In this document: one piece after another, positions 51,249 through 59,606 of the stretch
How the letters are laid out: every line of letters starts with the position of its first letter
Numbering within the stretch: the first letter of the stretch is position 1
Source of the DNA: JBPRGH01 sp051418055
GTDB taxonomy: Bacteria; Bacteroidota; Bacteroidia; Cytophagales; Cyclobacteriaceae
Reading direction: 5' to 3'
DNA: 64,000 nt
Assembly: GCA_051418055.1 (NCBI GenBank)
Contig: JBPRGH010000137.1
Span: 62,001-126,000 of the forward strand
Notes under the pieces: model-generated
Databases searched by the model: none
Seen by the model: the letters and a program-made list of their open reading frames with translations, nothing else
Told to the model about the DNA's origin: nothing
Program-made: the position numbers and the translations under genes

Positions 51249-53633
51249 TTAACTACCACACATCTCGCAGTCATCCGGGTTATCCAGTGAGCAGGCGATC
51301 TGTGATTCTTTCATGGTTTTTTCGTCTTCCAATTTTTTGGCAGCATCTATCTGCGGTTGTTGAGCGGCAGCTTTATCCACAGTAAATTGAATTGCTGAAG
51401 TAGCCGCTTTCGAGCGTAAGTAATACATTCCTGTCTTAAGTCCCTGCTTCCATGCATAAAAATGCATAGATGTTAGCTTTCCAAAATTAGGGTCCTGAAT
51501 GTGGATGTTCATACTCTGCGACTGGCATATATAAGCACCACGTTCAGCTGCCATATCAATAATTACCTTCTGGCTGATCTCCCAGACAGTTTTATACAGG
51601 TCTTTAATATGCTGAGGGATCTCAGGAATATTCTGTACCGAACCATTAGCTTCTATTAATCGGTTCTTCATGCTCTCATTCCAGATGCCCAGCTTGATCA
51701 GGTCTTTCATAAGGTGCTTATTCACCACTATAAATTCCCCTGAAAGTGTTCTTCTGGTGTAGATATTTGAAGTATAAGGCTCAAAGCACTCATTGTTTCC
51801 AAGGATCTGAGAAGTACTTGCCGTTGGCATTGGCGCTACCAGTAATGAATTGCGCACGCCGTTTTTCTTCACTTCCCTTTTTAATGAATTCCAATCCCAA
51901 CGATCAGTAGGTGTAACTCCCCACATATCGAACTGGAAAATACCTTTGGATACAGGAGATCCCTTATAAGTTTCATAAGCACCATGCTCTTTGGCCAGCT
52001 CCATAGAAGCTGTCATAGCACCAAAATAGATAGTTTCAAAGATCTCACGGTTTAATGCTCTGGCCTCATCCGAATCAAATGCCATTCTAAGCAGAATAAA
52101 AGCATCAGCAAGACCTTGTACGCCAATACCAATCGGACGGTGGCGCATGTTCGAATTCCTTGCTTCCTCTACAGGATAATAATTGATGTCAATTACCTTG
52201 TTAAGGTTTTTTGTAACTACTTTGGTGATCTCATAAAGCTTATCGTGATCAAATTTGCCGTCCTCCGTAACAAACATTGGAAGGGCAAGAGATGCAAGGT
52301 TACAAACTGCCACCTCATCAGGCGAAGTATACTCCATTATCTCAGTACAAAGGTTACTTGACTTTATAGTACCAAGATTCTTTTGATTTGACTTCTTATT
52401 GGCGGCATCTTTATAAAGCATATAAGGAGTACCTGTCTCAATTTGAGATTCCAGGATCTCAAACCAAAGGTCCTGTGCTTTTACCTGCTTGCGGAATTTA
52501 CCCTCATTTTCATATTTTGTATAAAGCTTTTCAAAGTCATCTCCATAAGCATCTGCAAGTCCAGGGCACTCATTGGGGCAGAATAAAGACCACATGCTGT
52601 TCTCATGAACGCGCTTCATAAATAAATCTGGCATCCACATCGCATAGAAAAGATCCCGTGCCCTAAGTTCTTCTTTACCATGGTTTTTCTTTAGGTCTAG
52701 GAACTGGAATATATCAGCATGCCACGGCTCAAGATAAATAGCGAAACTACCTTTACGTTTTCCTCCGCCCTGATCTACATACCGTGCTGTCATATCAAAA
52801 TTACGCAGCATAGGCACAATACCATTGGAGACTCCTCCCGTACCTTTGATATAGGATCCCGTGGCGCGTACATTATGGATACTTAAACCTATCCCCCCTG
52901 CTGATTGAGAGATCTTTGCCGTTTGCTTAAGGGTGTCATAAATACCATCAATACTATCATCCTTCATGGTTAAAAGGAAACAGCTTGAAAGCTGAGGTTT
53001 TGGTGTTCCTGCATTGAAAAGAGTAGGGGTGGCATGTGTGAACCACTTGTCAGATAGCAGGTTGTAAGTTTCAATGGCTGCATTAATATCTTCCATATGA
53101 ATACCTACAGCTACACGCATCAGCATATGCTGCGGACGCTCAATGATTTTGTTCTCTACCTTCATCAGGTATGAACGCTCAAGAGTTTTAAAACCAAAAT
53201 AGTCGTAATTGAAATCCCGATCATAAATGATGGTGGAGTCAAGCTGGGCAGCATGTGCCTTTACAACTTTATAAAACTCTTTTGATATTAAAGGAGCATT
53301 TTCTCCGGTTCTTGGATCTACATAAGTATACAACCTTTTCATCGTGTTGCTGAAAGATTTGCTTGTTACTTTATGAAGATTTGAAATCGCTATTCTGGCA
53401 GCCAGCTTGGCGAAATCAGGATGTTTTACTGTTAAGCTTGCTGCTGTTTCAGCAGCAAGATTGTCAAGTTCGACTGTGGTAACCCCGTCATAAATTCCAT
53501 TGATCACCTTTTTGGCAATCTCCACAGGTTGAACATAATTTTCATCCAGTCCGTAGCATAATTTTTCTATGCGGGCTGTTATCTTATCAAATTTTACCGA
53601 CTCGCGTCGGCCGTCTCTTTTTATTACTAGCAT
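51249..53633 (-). CDS. nrdA: ribonucleoside-diphosphate reductase, alpha (large) subunit, class I
   Basis: The 794-aa enzyme reduces ribonucleotides to deoxyribonucleotides. Residues 1 to about 90 form an ATP-cone (MLVIKRDGRRESVKFDKIT), the overall activity switch. Catalytic segments are LSSCFLLTMKDDS (first redox cysteine), NLCTEIMEYTSPDEVAVCNLASLALP (active-site Asn, Cys, Glu and second redox cysteine), and the C-terminal redox pair DDCEMCGS reached by thioredoxin. It follows nrdB after 20 bases in one operon ended by a strong terminator. Confidence 0.96.
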   Translation of the reverse strand: MLVIKRDGRRESVKFDKITARIEKLCYGLDENYVQPVEIAKKVINGIYDGVTTVELDNLAAETAASLTVKHPDFAKLAARIAISNLHKVTSKSFSNTMKRLYTYVDPRTGENAPLISKEFYKVVKAHAAQLDSTIIYDRDFNYDYFGFKTLERSYLMKVENKIIERPQHMLMRVAVGIHMEDINAAIETYNLLSDKWFTHATPTLFNAGTPKPQLSSCFLLTMKDDSIDGIYDTLKQTAKISQSAGGIGLSIHNVRATGSYIKGTGGVSNGIVPMLRNFDMTARYVDQGGGKRKGSFAIYLEPWHADIFQFLDLKKNHGKEELRARDLFYAMWMPDLFMKRVHENSMWSLFCPNECPGLADAYGDDFEKLYTKYENEGKFRKQVKAQDLWFEILESQIETGTPYMLYKDAANKKSNQKNLGTIKSSNLCTEIMEYTSPDEVAVCNLASLALPMFVTEDGKFDHDKLYEITKVVTKNLNKVIDINYYPVEEARNSNMRHRPIGIGVQGLADAFILLRMAFDSDEARALNREIFETIYFGAMTASMELAKEHGAYETYKGSPVSKGIFQFDMWGVTPTDRWDWNSLKREVKKNGVRNSLLVAPMPTASTSQILGNNECFEPYTSNIYTRRTLSGEFIVVNKHLMKDLIKLGIWNESMKNRLIEANGSVQNIPEIPQHIKDLYKTVWEISQKVIIDMAAERGAYICQSQSMNIHIQDPNFGKLTSMHFYAWKQGLKTGMYYLRSKAATSAIQFTVDKAAAQQPQIDAAKKLEDEKTMKESQIACSLDNPDDCEMCGS

Positions 53634-53653
53634 AGCTCAGCAGGGGTTTAGGA

Positions 53654-54652
53654 TTAAAAGTCTTCGTCTAAAGAAAATTTTGGCTTGTCATTATCTGTGT
53701 CTTTTTTCATGACACCGGCTTTCTGGTAATCACCCACTCGTTTCTCAAAGAAATTAGTCTTTCCTTGCAGACTGATCATCTCCATGAAATCAAAAGGATT
53801 GGTTGAATGGTAGATTTTCTGTCCAGTCAATTCATTGAGGAGACGATCAGCTACAAATTCAATATACTGGCACATCAGGTCTGAATTCATACCTATAAGC
53901 TTTACAGGTAAGGCGTCAGTTACAAATTCTTTCTCTATTTCAACAGCATCTTTAATAATACCAATGATAGTTTCATTAGGCATTTTATTCACCACATGCT
54001 CGTTATAGATGTGACAGGCAAAATCACAATGCAAACCTTCATCACGTGATATCAATTCATTTGAAAATGATAATCCAGGCATAAGTCCGCGCTTTTTCAA
54101 CCAGAAGATAGAGCAGAAACTACCTGAAAAGAAAATACCTTCCACTGCAGCGAAAGCAATTAATCTTTCCTGAAAACTTCCTTCGTCGATCCAGCGTAAT
54201 GCCCAATCCGCTTTTTTCTTTACACAATCCATTGTTTCTATGGCATGGAAAAGCTTATCTTTTTCTGCATTATCCTTCACATACGTATCAATAAGCAGGG
54301 AGTAAGTTTCGGAATGGATGTTTTCCATGGCAATCTGGAAGCCATAGAAAAATTTGGCTTCTGTGTACTGTACTTCCGATACAAAATTCTCAGCAAGGTT
54401 TTCATTTACGATACCATCACTTGCGGCAAAAAAGGCAAGGACATGAGAAATAAAATGGCGCTCACCGTCATTAAGGTTTTCCCAGTCTTTAAGGTCCTGG
54501 CTAAGGTCAATCTCTTCCGCAGTCCAGATACTTGCTTCAGCCTTTTTATAATACTCCCATATATCATTATGCTCAATTGGGAATAATACGAAGCGATCCT
54601 TGTTCTCCTTCAGTATTGGCTCGTCTAGTTCTGTATTGGTTGTAGTACTCAT
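53654..54652 (-). CDS. nrdB: ribonucleoside-diphosphate reductase, beta (small) subunit, class I
   Basis: The 332-aa subunit houses the radical cofactor for NrdA. The ATG at 54652 is preferred to the in-frame TTG two codons upstream. Metal and radical residues are visible in MENIHSETYSLL: Glu110, His113 and Tyr117, so the tyrosine equivalent to E. coli Y122 is present, as expected for a class Ia-like enzyme. The second metal half follows in the AAVEGIFFSGSFCSIFWL segment. It is the first gene of nrdBA; a TTTTTTTG-CCC stretch runs directly into the ATG. Confidence 0.95.
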   Translation of the reverse strand: MSTTTNTELDEPILKENKDRFVLFPIEHNDIWEYYKKAEASIWTAEEIDLSQDLKDWENLNDGERHFISHVLAFFAASDGIVNENLAENFVSEVQYTEAKFFYGFQIAMENIHSETYSLLIDTYVKDNAEKDKLFHAIETMDCVKKKADWALRWIDEGSFQERLIAFAAVEGIFFSGSFCSIFWLKKRGLMPGLSFSNELISRDEGLHCDFACHIYNEHVVNKMPNETIIGIIKDAVEIEKEFVTDALPVKLIGMNSDLMCQYIEFVADRLLNELTGQKIYHSTNPFDFMEMISLQGKTNFFEKRVGDYQKAGVMKKDTDNDKPKFSLDEDF

Positions 54653-54933
54653 GGGCAAAAAAATTATCGATTCAATAAACTAACATCCTGTTTATAATAC
54701 TGGCCAAATCACCAGCCTATACAAATATTGATAATGCTAAGGTAATATCAAAGGGGTAGAATTTATGCTACACCTATATATAGAAAAGAGTGTTAATAGA
54801 CAGAAAAACAGGTAGTTACAATGTACTTATGCAACCATCCCTTGCAGGTAGAATTTAAGCAGGTAATGAAAAAAAAAATTGAAAAAGTTTTCCACATTTT
54901 AGTGAGCTATAATCACATGTCAGATGTGGATAT

Positions 54934-55434
54934 TTATTTTATCAGCTGGCGGATTTCGGAAGGTAAAAATTTATCCTTTGGCTTTTCTCCTTCAAACCAT
55001 TCTGCGGGCCCATAGTAAGTGATCTGAGTAGCAGGATGTTGAAACTTTTTATACTCTCCGGTTTTTACCCTGTTTGATAGTACGGCAGAGATCGAGCTGC
55101 GTACTTTATCCCTTTCCTGCTCCTGTTCCTTATTTAAAATAAGCTCTACGATTTCATTTGTTGTAAAAAGAAGGCCCTTCTTGTCGGCAAAATAAGAAAC
55201 CTTCTGTGTCCAGGGCCATTCTTTAATGTAGCCCTTTGTTTCCCACTTTACGGGGCTGTGAAGAGGGTATTCATTGAAGATGGACATGCTGGTAAGGGAT
55301 TTAATATGGTTATTGATGTTTTCGATCTCATTTTCAAACTCATCAATTTTTATCTCCAGCTGCTTTTTCTTTTCATTCAGTGCCTTTAGATAAAGGTCAA
55401 GGTATTTTTCAGGGACAGAGATATTTTTAGCCAT
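54934..55434 (-). CDS. protein of unknown function with N-terminal coiled coil
   Basis: I do not recognise this 166-aa protein. Residues about 10-48 form a charged coiled coil (EKKKQLEIKIDEFENEIENI); the rest resembles a winged-helix or HTH arrangement (LLFTTNEIVELILNKEQEQERDKVR, SSISAVLSNRVKTGEYKKF) ending in a short aromatic segment (ITYYGPAEWFEG). A DNA-binding role would fit but is inference. It is a single gene between nrdBA and the VWA-protein gene. Confidence 0.65.
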   Translation of the reverse strand: MAKNISVPEKYLDLYLKALNEKKKQLEIKIDEFENEIENINNHIKSLTSMSIFNEYPLHSPVKWETKGYIKEWPWTQKVSYFADKKGLLFTTNEIVELILNKEQEQERDKVRSSISAVLSNRVKTGEYKKFQHPATQITYYGPAEWFEGEKPKDKFLPSEIRQLIK

Positions 55435-55567
55435 AGATCAATCTTAACAGTTAAGTCCTCAAATCACATAAATTAGGAGCTGAGTTTATGCTCTTCTGTG
55501 CAAAATTACGTTAAAAAATATCAAGCAAGCAAGTCAAGCAGATAAAAGTAAGCAGCTCAAGCGGTAT

Positions 55568-57658
55568 TTAATACGCACCATGGTATTTTCTGCTGATCCA
55601 TTCGGTAGAAATGAGTATTAGAAGCAGTATGGCAATCCATTCAACGTTGATAAGTGGCAGATAATCTTCGGCACTTTGTATCCTGTCTTTATAATCCTGG
55701 CCTTCAAGTTGAGAAATAAGCTGGTCAGTATTATCTATAATATAAAAATCTCCCCCTGATTTAGAGCTCAACTCCCTTAGTAAATTATAATCGGCAGTTA
55801 GCCTTACATCTTCAATATCTATAACATTTACGGCAAATTCACCCGAAGCTTCCATTGTAGTAGTATTATAGGTAGTTTGAGCACGATACTTATAAATGCC
55901 CGGTTGTAATCCCCTTATTGAGTAGCGGGTATTGTTTTCAGAAGTTACAAATTGATAATTCCTTTTTTCCCCATCAGGGGTTGTTAGCGTTATCTGAATG
56001 CTTTGCCCGTATACCTGCTCATATATTTCATTATATACTTCGGTTTCAAATACTGCCGGCTCTCCTTCATTAAATTCATTTTTAACCGGATAAAATCGAA
56101 ATAGCCTCTTATCTTCTTTTGTAGAAAGATATTGAACGGTTTTTAAGATCAGTTCATTAAATCGTTCATGAGATTGATGTTTATTATATTCATAAAGCTT
56201 CCAGCGCCATAAGCCATCCCCTAAGAAAACTCCTGATCGAAGATCATCAGTGCTCTGAGTTATAAAAAGTGGTTTTGTTGTCTGTACCCTCCCCACCTGC
56301 TGATAAAGAAATACTCTTGCCGCACCGGATAATTCAACATTACCAAAGGGAACAACCACGGGAGGTAGCTCATTGAAAATGCCTTTTAGTTCTTCACTTA
56401 GATTAAAAGCATTAAAACCTGAATTAAAATATGCTGTAACCTGATCCATTTGATTGCCAACCCTGGAAAACTGCAGAATATCATTTTGCTGATTAAATAT
56501 TTGAAGGTCAGCAGCTGTACCGGTTATCCACCATTTAGCTGTTTGTCCGGTGCTGAATTTTTTATAGACAGGGTCATTGAGTAAGGTCCTGTGGGGAAGC
56601 TGATGAAGGATTACCAGGTCATACGGCTGGTTAATAACTTCTGAACTGCTTTTTTTATTGAGTACAGGAATATACTGTATCAACTCATAATTTTCATTCA
56701 CGGTTATAGCTCCTTCAATAGCTTTTATATCCGGATGAGGGAAAGGGGCGATTAGCAAAATTTTCTTTTTTCCTTCAACTACATCAATAAAGGCTGATTT
56801 GTAATTATTGGAAGTGTTTTTTTCTTCAGCAGTTGATGATACGGCTACATCATACCGCTGCATCCCTTGTTCTTTAGCATCAATGAGAAAAATTTCTGTG
56901 GACATCCCCTCTTCATTCGGAGCGGATACTGTTTTTTCTGCTATCTTCTTCTTTTTATGATAAATTGTTGCCGTTATACTTTTACCTTCAAATTCATCAT
57001 AGGCAATTTCTACCTGGAGAGGGATCTTGTTTCCCTGGTAAGAAAGCTTATTATATCGGAGCTGGTGAATTCCAATATCCGTGTAATGCGTAGTATCACC
57101 GACACCAAGTGTATAAACAGGATAGGTATAGTTGCTATAAACCGGATTAAGCCCCTGGTTGTAAATCCCATCACTGATCAATACTACGGAAGCAAGATTC
57201 CGGTTTTCATAGTCATTATTGATCCTGGAAAATAAATTATTTAAATCAGTTGTCAGGGGAGAAAAATTAATATTCTCAAGCTCCTGGTAATCTTCATTAA
57301 GTGTTTTTATTTCTACTTTATAATCATCCCCGAGTGATTCCTTGAGCTCAATAAGCTTATTTATAATAGCAGCAGAATCTGATGCCTGTGTGATAGAGGT
57401 GGAATTATCAATTGCAAGAACTACCAGAGGCTGTTCATAATAATTTATAATTTGTTTTATAATGGGGGATAAAAGGAGCAAAAGCAGTATGAGAAGGGTA
57501 GAGAACCTTAGTATACCCAATGTTTTTTTAACATTAAGATCAAATGTTGAAGCTTTCCTGTAAAGAAGATAGGCAAAAAAGGCTGCTATAAATACAGCAG
57601 GGATTATCCAAAAGGCAGAATATTCAAAAAAAATGTTGAGGCGGTTCATAAGCTTCAA
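55568..57658 (-). CDS. membrane protein with VWA-like domain
   Basis: The 696-aa protein has two transmembrane helices near the N-terminus (about 15-34 and 47-66), an extracytoplasmic von Willebrand A-like domain (LVVLAIDNSTSITQA, a DxSxS metal site; ASVVLISDGIYNQG), beta-rich and receptor-like middle domains, and a final helix near the C-terminus (INVEWIAILLLILISTEWIS). It resembles BatA/BatB-like or aerotolerance-type membrane proteins, but none of the usual partners is adjacent. A start at the ATG at 57649 is possible. Function not known. Confidence 0.8.
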   Translation of the reverse strand: MKLMNRLNIFFEYSAFWIIPAVFIAAFFAYLLYRKASTFDLNVKKTLGILRFSTLLILLLLLLSPIIKQIINYYEQPLVVLAIDNSTSITQASDSAAIINKLIELKESLGDDYKVEIKTLNEDYQELENINFSPLTTDLNNLFSRINNDYENRNLASVVLISDGIYNQGLNPVYSNYTYPVYTLGVGDTTHYTDIGIHQLRYNKLSYQGNKIPLQVEIAYDEFEGKSITATIYHKKKKIAEKTVSAPNEEGMSTEIFLIDAKEQGMQRYDVAVSSTAEEKNTSNNYKSAFIDVVEGKKKILLIAPFPHPDIKAIEGAITVNENYELIQYIPVLNKKSSSEVINQPYDLVILHQLPHRTLLNDPVYKKFSTGQTAKWWITGTAADLQIFNQQNDILQFSRVGNQMDQVTAYFNSGFNAFNLSEELKGIFNELPPVVVPFGNVELSGAARVFLYQQVGRVQTTKPLFITQSTDDLRSGVFLGDGLWRWKLYEYNKHQSHERFNELILKTVQYLSTKEDKRLFRFYPVKNEFNEGEPAVFETEVYNEIYEQVYGQSIQITLTTPDGEKRNYQFVTSENNTRYSIRGLQPGIYKYRAQTTYNTTTMEASGEFAVNVIDIEDVRLTADYNLLRELSSKSGGDFYIIDNTDQLISQLEGQDYKDRIQSAEDYLPLINVEWIAILLLILISTEWISRKYHGAY

Positions 57659-57819
57659 TTATAAAGCTAATCAGTGAATTATGTTAGATAAAAACGAAAA
57701 ATCCGGACATTATTGTTGGAATTGCTAATGACTGGTAGCGTTTATACCCAGATGGTTTTAACGGAATACTGCTAATACTGTTATTTATTAGGTAATGAAT
57801 ATTTAAATCACAAATTAAA

Positions 57820-58032
57820 ATGAGCATTTCAAAAGGGGATAATGTAAAATGGAAATGGGGACAGGGCTATGGCGAAGGTGAAGTGGAGAAAACATATAAT
57901 GAGTCAGTGACACGTAAAATTAAAGGAGCCGAAATAACACGTCATGGTTCAGATGATGACAAAGCATTATATATAAAGCAGGATAATGGAGATCGTGTTC
58001 TTAAATTAGAAAGGGAGGTACAAAAGGCATGA
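57820..58032 (+). CDS. DUF2945-family protein
   Basis: This 70-aa protein matches the small DUF2945 family (also called hypervirulence-associated TUDOR-like): SKGDNVKWKWGQGYGEGEVE at the start and AEITRHGSDDDKALYIKQDN in the middle. It is probably a small SH3-like beta barrel. It is a single gene divergent from the VWA-protein gene. Confidence 0.85.
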   Translation: MSISKGDNVKWKWGQGYGEGEVEKTYNESVTRKIKGAEITRHGSDDDKALYIKQDNGDRVLKLEREVQKA

Positions 58033-58126
58033 ATATGGATAGAGAAGAGCAAAATTTATTTTATTTGGACTTCCAGCTCTTTTATAAAAGCTTTATAATA
58101 TCCGGCAGTTAAATATAAATTTTGAA

Positions 58127-58390
58127 TTAAACGCCACCAAAAACCACTTCCTTTTCAGGGTCATTTTTTAAGGATTTTGCACAAAATGGATTAAGGTGTT
58201 CTTTTGGCAAAATAACATCCTGATTATTTTCCTCATGTAGGAATATAGCAGGCAGGGACATATCTACCCGTACCTCAGTATCAGGATAAAATTGAGTGAT
58301 TTTGTTATAAAGAATATTTGAGTAGTGATGAATTGTGATAACCAGGAACAACAACAGAATTGCACTCACCAGTTTAGAATAATCTTTCAT
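58127..58390 (-). CDS. small membrane-anchored protein of unknown function
   Basis: The 87-aa protein has one N-terminal hydrophobic helix (about 7-24, KLVSAILLLFLVITIH) and a short soluble part with no recognised domain (VDMSLPAIFLHEENNQDVIL). It begins with ATG and a good GGAGG-like site just upstream (reverse of CACCTCC). It may form an operon with the T9SS-domain gene 70 bases upstream. Confidence 0.5.
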   Translation of the reverse strand: MKDYSKLVSAILLLFLVITIHHYSNILYNKITQFYPDTEVRVDMSLPAIFLHEENNQDVILPKEHLNPFCAKSLKNDPEKEVVFGGV

Positions 58391-58461
58391 AGTTCACCTC
58401 CTTTTATAGTAGTACTATCAAAAGCTCCGGAGGTTACAAAATTTTTATAAAGGGAGGAAAA

Positions 58462-58791
58462 TTACTTTTTAAGGAATTTTACGGTTTTGGTAAACTGTGT
58501 TTCTTTATTCTCTATAACCAACAGATAGTATCCGGCAGGAAGATTCTCAACCTCTATTGAGAATTTTCTCTCCTCTTGTTTACTAACCGTCAGATCCAGC
58601 TTGTTTCCTATTATATTGTATACGTGGATATTTTCAGAGGTGATATTTTTATCAGGAACTTTTACATATAAAGTAGTGGTCGCCGGATTAGGATAGAAAG
58701 AGATTTTTTCTTTCTCAGGCTCAGTGGTAAACTGACCAAAAGCAGGGCCTGAAAGAAAAAATAATAATATGATAAAATATACTACTCTCAT
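58462..58791 (-). CDS. stand-alone T9SS type A sorting-domain protein
   Basis: The 109-aa protein consists of a signal peptide (MRVVYFIILLFFLSGPAFGQ), about ten linker residues and then a complete type IX secretion C-terminal sorting domain: ISFYPNPATTTLYVKVPDKN, IHVYNIIGNKLDL, IEVENLPAGYYLLVIEN and the terminal FTKTVKFLKK. Such domains normally sit at the end of large secreted proteins; here no passenger is present. It may be a remnant of a longer gene or a genuine minimal surface protein. The frame is open with no visible break. Confidence 0.85.
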   Translation of the reverse strand: MRVVYFIILLFFLSGPAFGQFTTEPEKEKISFYPNPATTTLYVKVPDKNITSENIHVYNIIGNKLDLTVSKQEERKFSIEVENLPAGYYLLVIENKETQFTKTVKFLKK

Positions 58792-58827
58792 TATCGTTAT
58801 ACTAACAAAAAATAAGCCAGAAAAGAT

Positions 58828-59463
58828 CTATTGTCCTACGGCTTGTTTAATTAATGGTAATAAACCATTCATGATCATGCTTACCGCAATGGCTAATACT
58901 ATAAAGCCAATCATTCGTGATAAGGCTGCCATACCACCTTTTCCCAGCAGACGTTGTATCTTTTGAGAATAAGCGAGGATAATATACGTCAAAATCGCAA
59001 GAAGTACAACAGATAATACCGTATAAATATATTCCATTGTAGCATTTGCTCTGTCAAATATACCAATAATTACGGCAATTGCACCAGGCCCTGATAAAAT
59101 TGGCATTGCCATCGGTGTAAAAGATACATCATCCTTCTCCATTCCTTCCTGCTTTACTTCTTTGGCAATGGGCTTTCCTTTATGAGACCCGGGCGTTACC
59201 AGCTGGAATGCTGTAAGGGCTATCAAAATACCACCCGCAATCCTGATATCTTCTATTCGAATACCAAAAAAGTTAAGGATCAGTGTGCCTGCGAAGAAAA
59301 ACACCAATAGGATAATAATCATATATGTGCAGGATTTTAACGCAACCTTCCGACGGGCAGCATTATCCACCTCACTTGTGAGGGCAAGAAAGATTGGGAT
59401 TGCACCAAAAGGGTTTACAACTGAGAAAAGGGCCATGAAAATGGCAAGAAAGCTACTGATCAT
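58828..59463 (-). CDS. MarC-family integral membrane protein
   Basis: The 211-aa protein has six hydrophobic helices with the MarC pattern (VVNPFGAIPIFLALTSEVDNAARRKVALKS; FTPMAMPILSGPGAIAVIIG; MIGFIVLAIAVSMIMNGL). MarC proteins were once linked to multiple antibiotic resistance but their function is unsettled. It is a single gene. Confidence 0.92.
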   Translation of the reverse strand: MISSFLAIFMALFSVVNPFGAIPIFLALTSEVDNAARRKVALKSCTYMIIILLVFFFAGTLILNFFGIRIEDIRIAGGILIALTAFQLVTPGSHKGKPIAKEVKQEGMEKDDVSFTPMAMPILSGPGAIAVIIGIFDRANATMEYIYTVLSVVLLAILTYIILAYSQKIQRLLGKGGMAALSRMIGFIVLAIAVSMIMNGLLPLIKQAVGQ

Positions 59464-59559
59464 TGTGCAAAAGTAATAGTAATGATTATTCTTCGGGGAG
59501 ATTAGGTGAATAATTTTTGGATTAGAATTTTAGGAAGGTAAAGTCGGCAGTAGGCAATC

Positions 59560-59592
59560 GGCAGTAAGCAAAGTTGCAGACTGCTTACTGCC
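59560..59592. repeat. perfect 11-bp inverted repeat next to a GCAGTAGGCA-type repeat
   Basis: GGCAGTAAGCA (59560-59570) and TGCTTACTGCC (59582-59592) form a perfect 11-bp stem with an 11-base loop. Just upstream is the similar GGCAGTAGGCA at 59546-59556. The element is 14 bases beyond the end of the NAD(P)HX repair gene and lacks a T-run, so it is not a standard terminator. Confidence 0.6.
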
Positions 59593-59606
59593 CATTGTCG
59601 TCTTCA

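Noticed and set aside
58033..58126. Hairpin AAGAGC...GCTCTT after the DUF2945 gene as a terminator
   Set aside because: The loop would be over 25 bases and no clean T-run follows; too weak to list.
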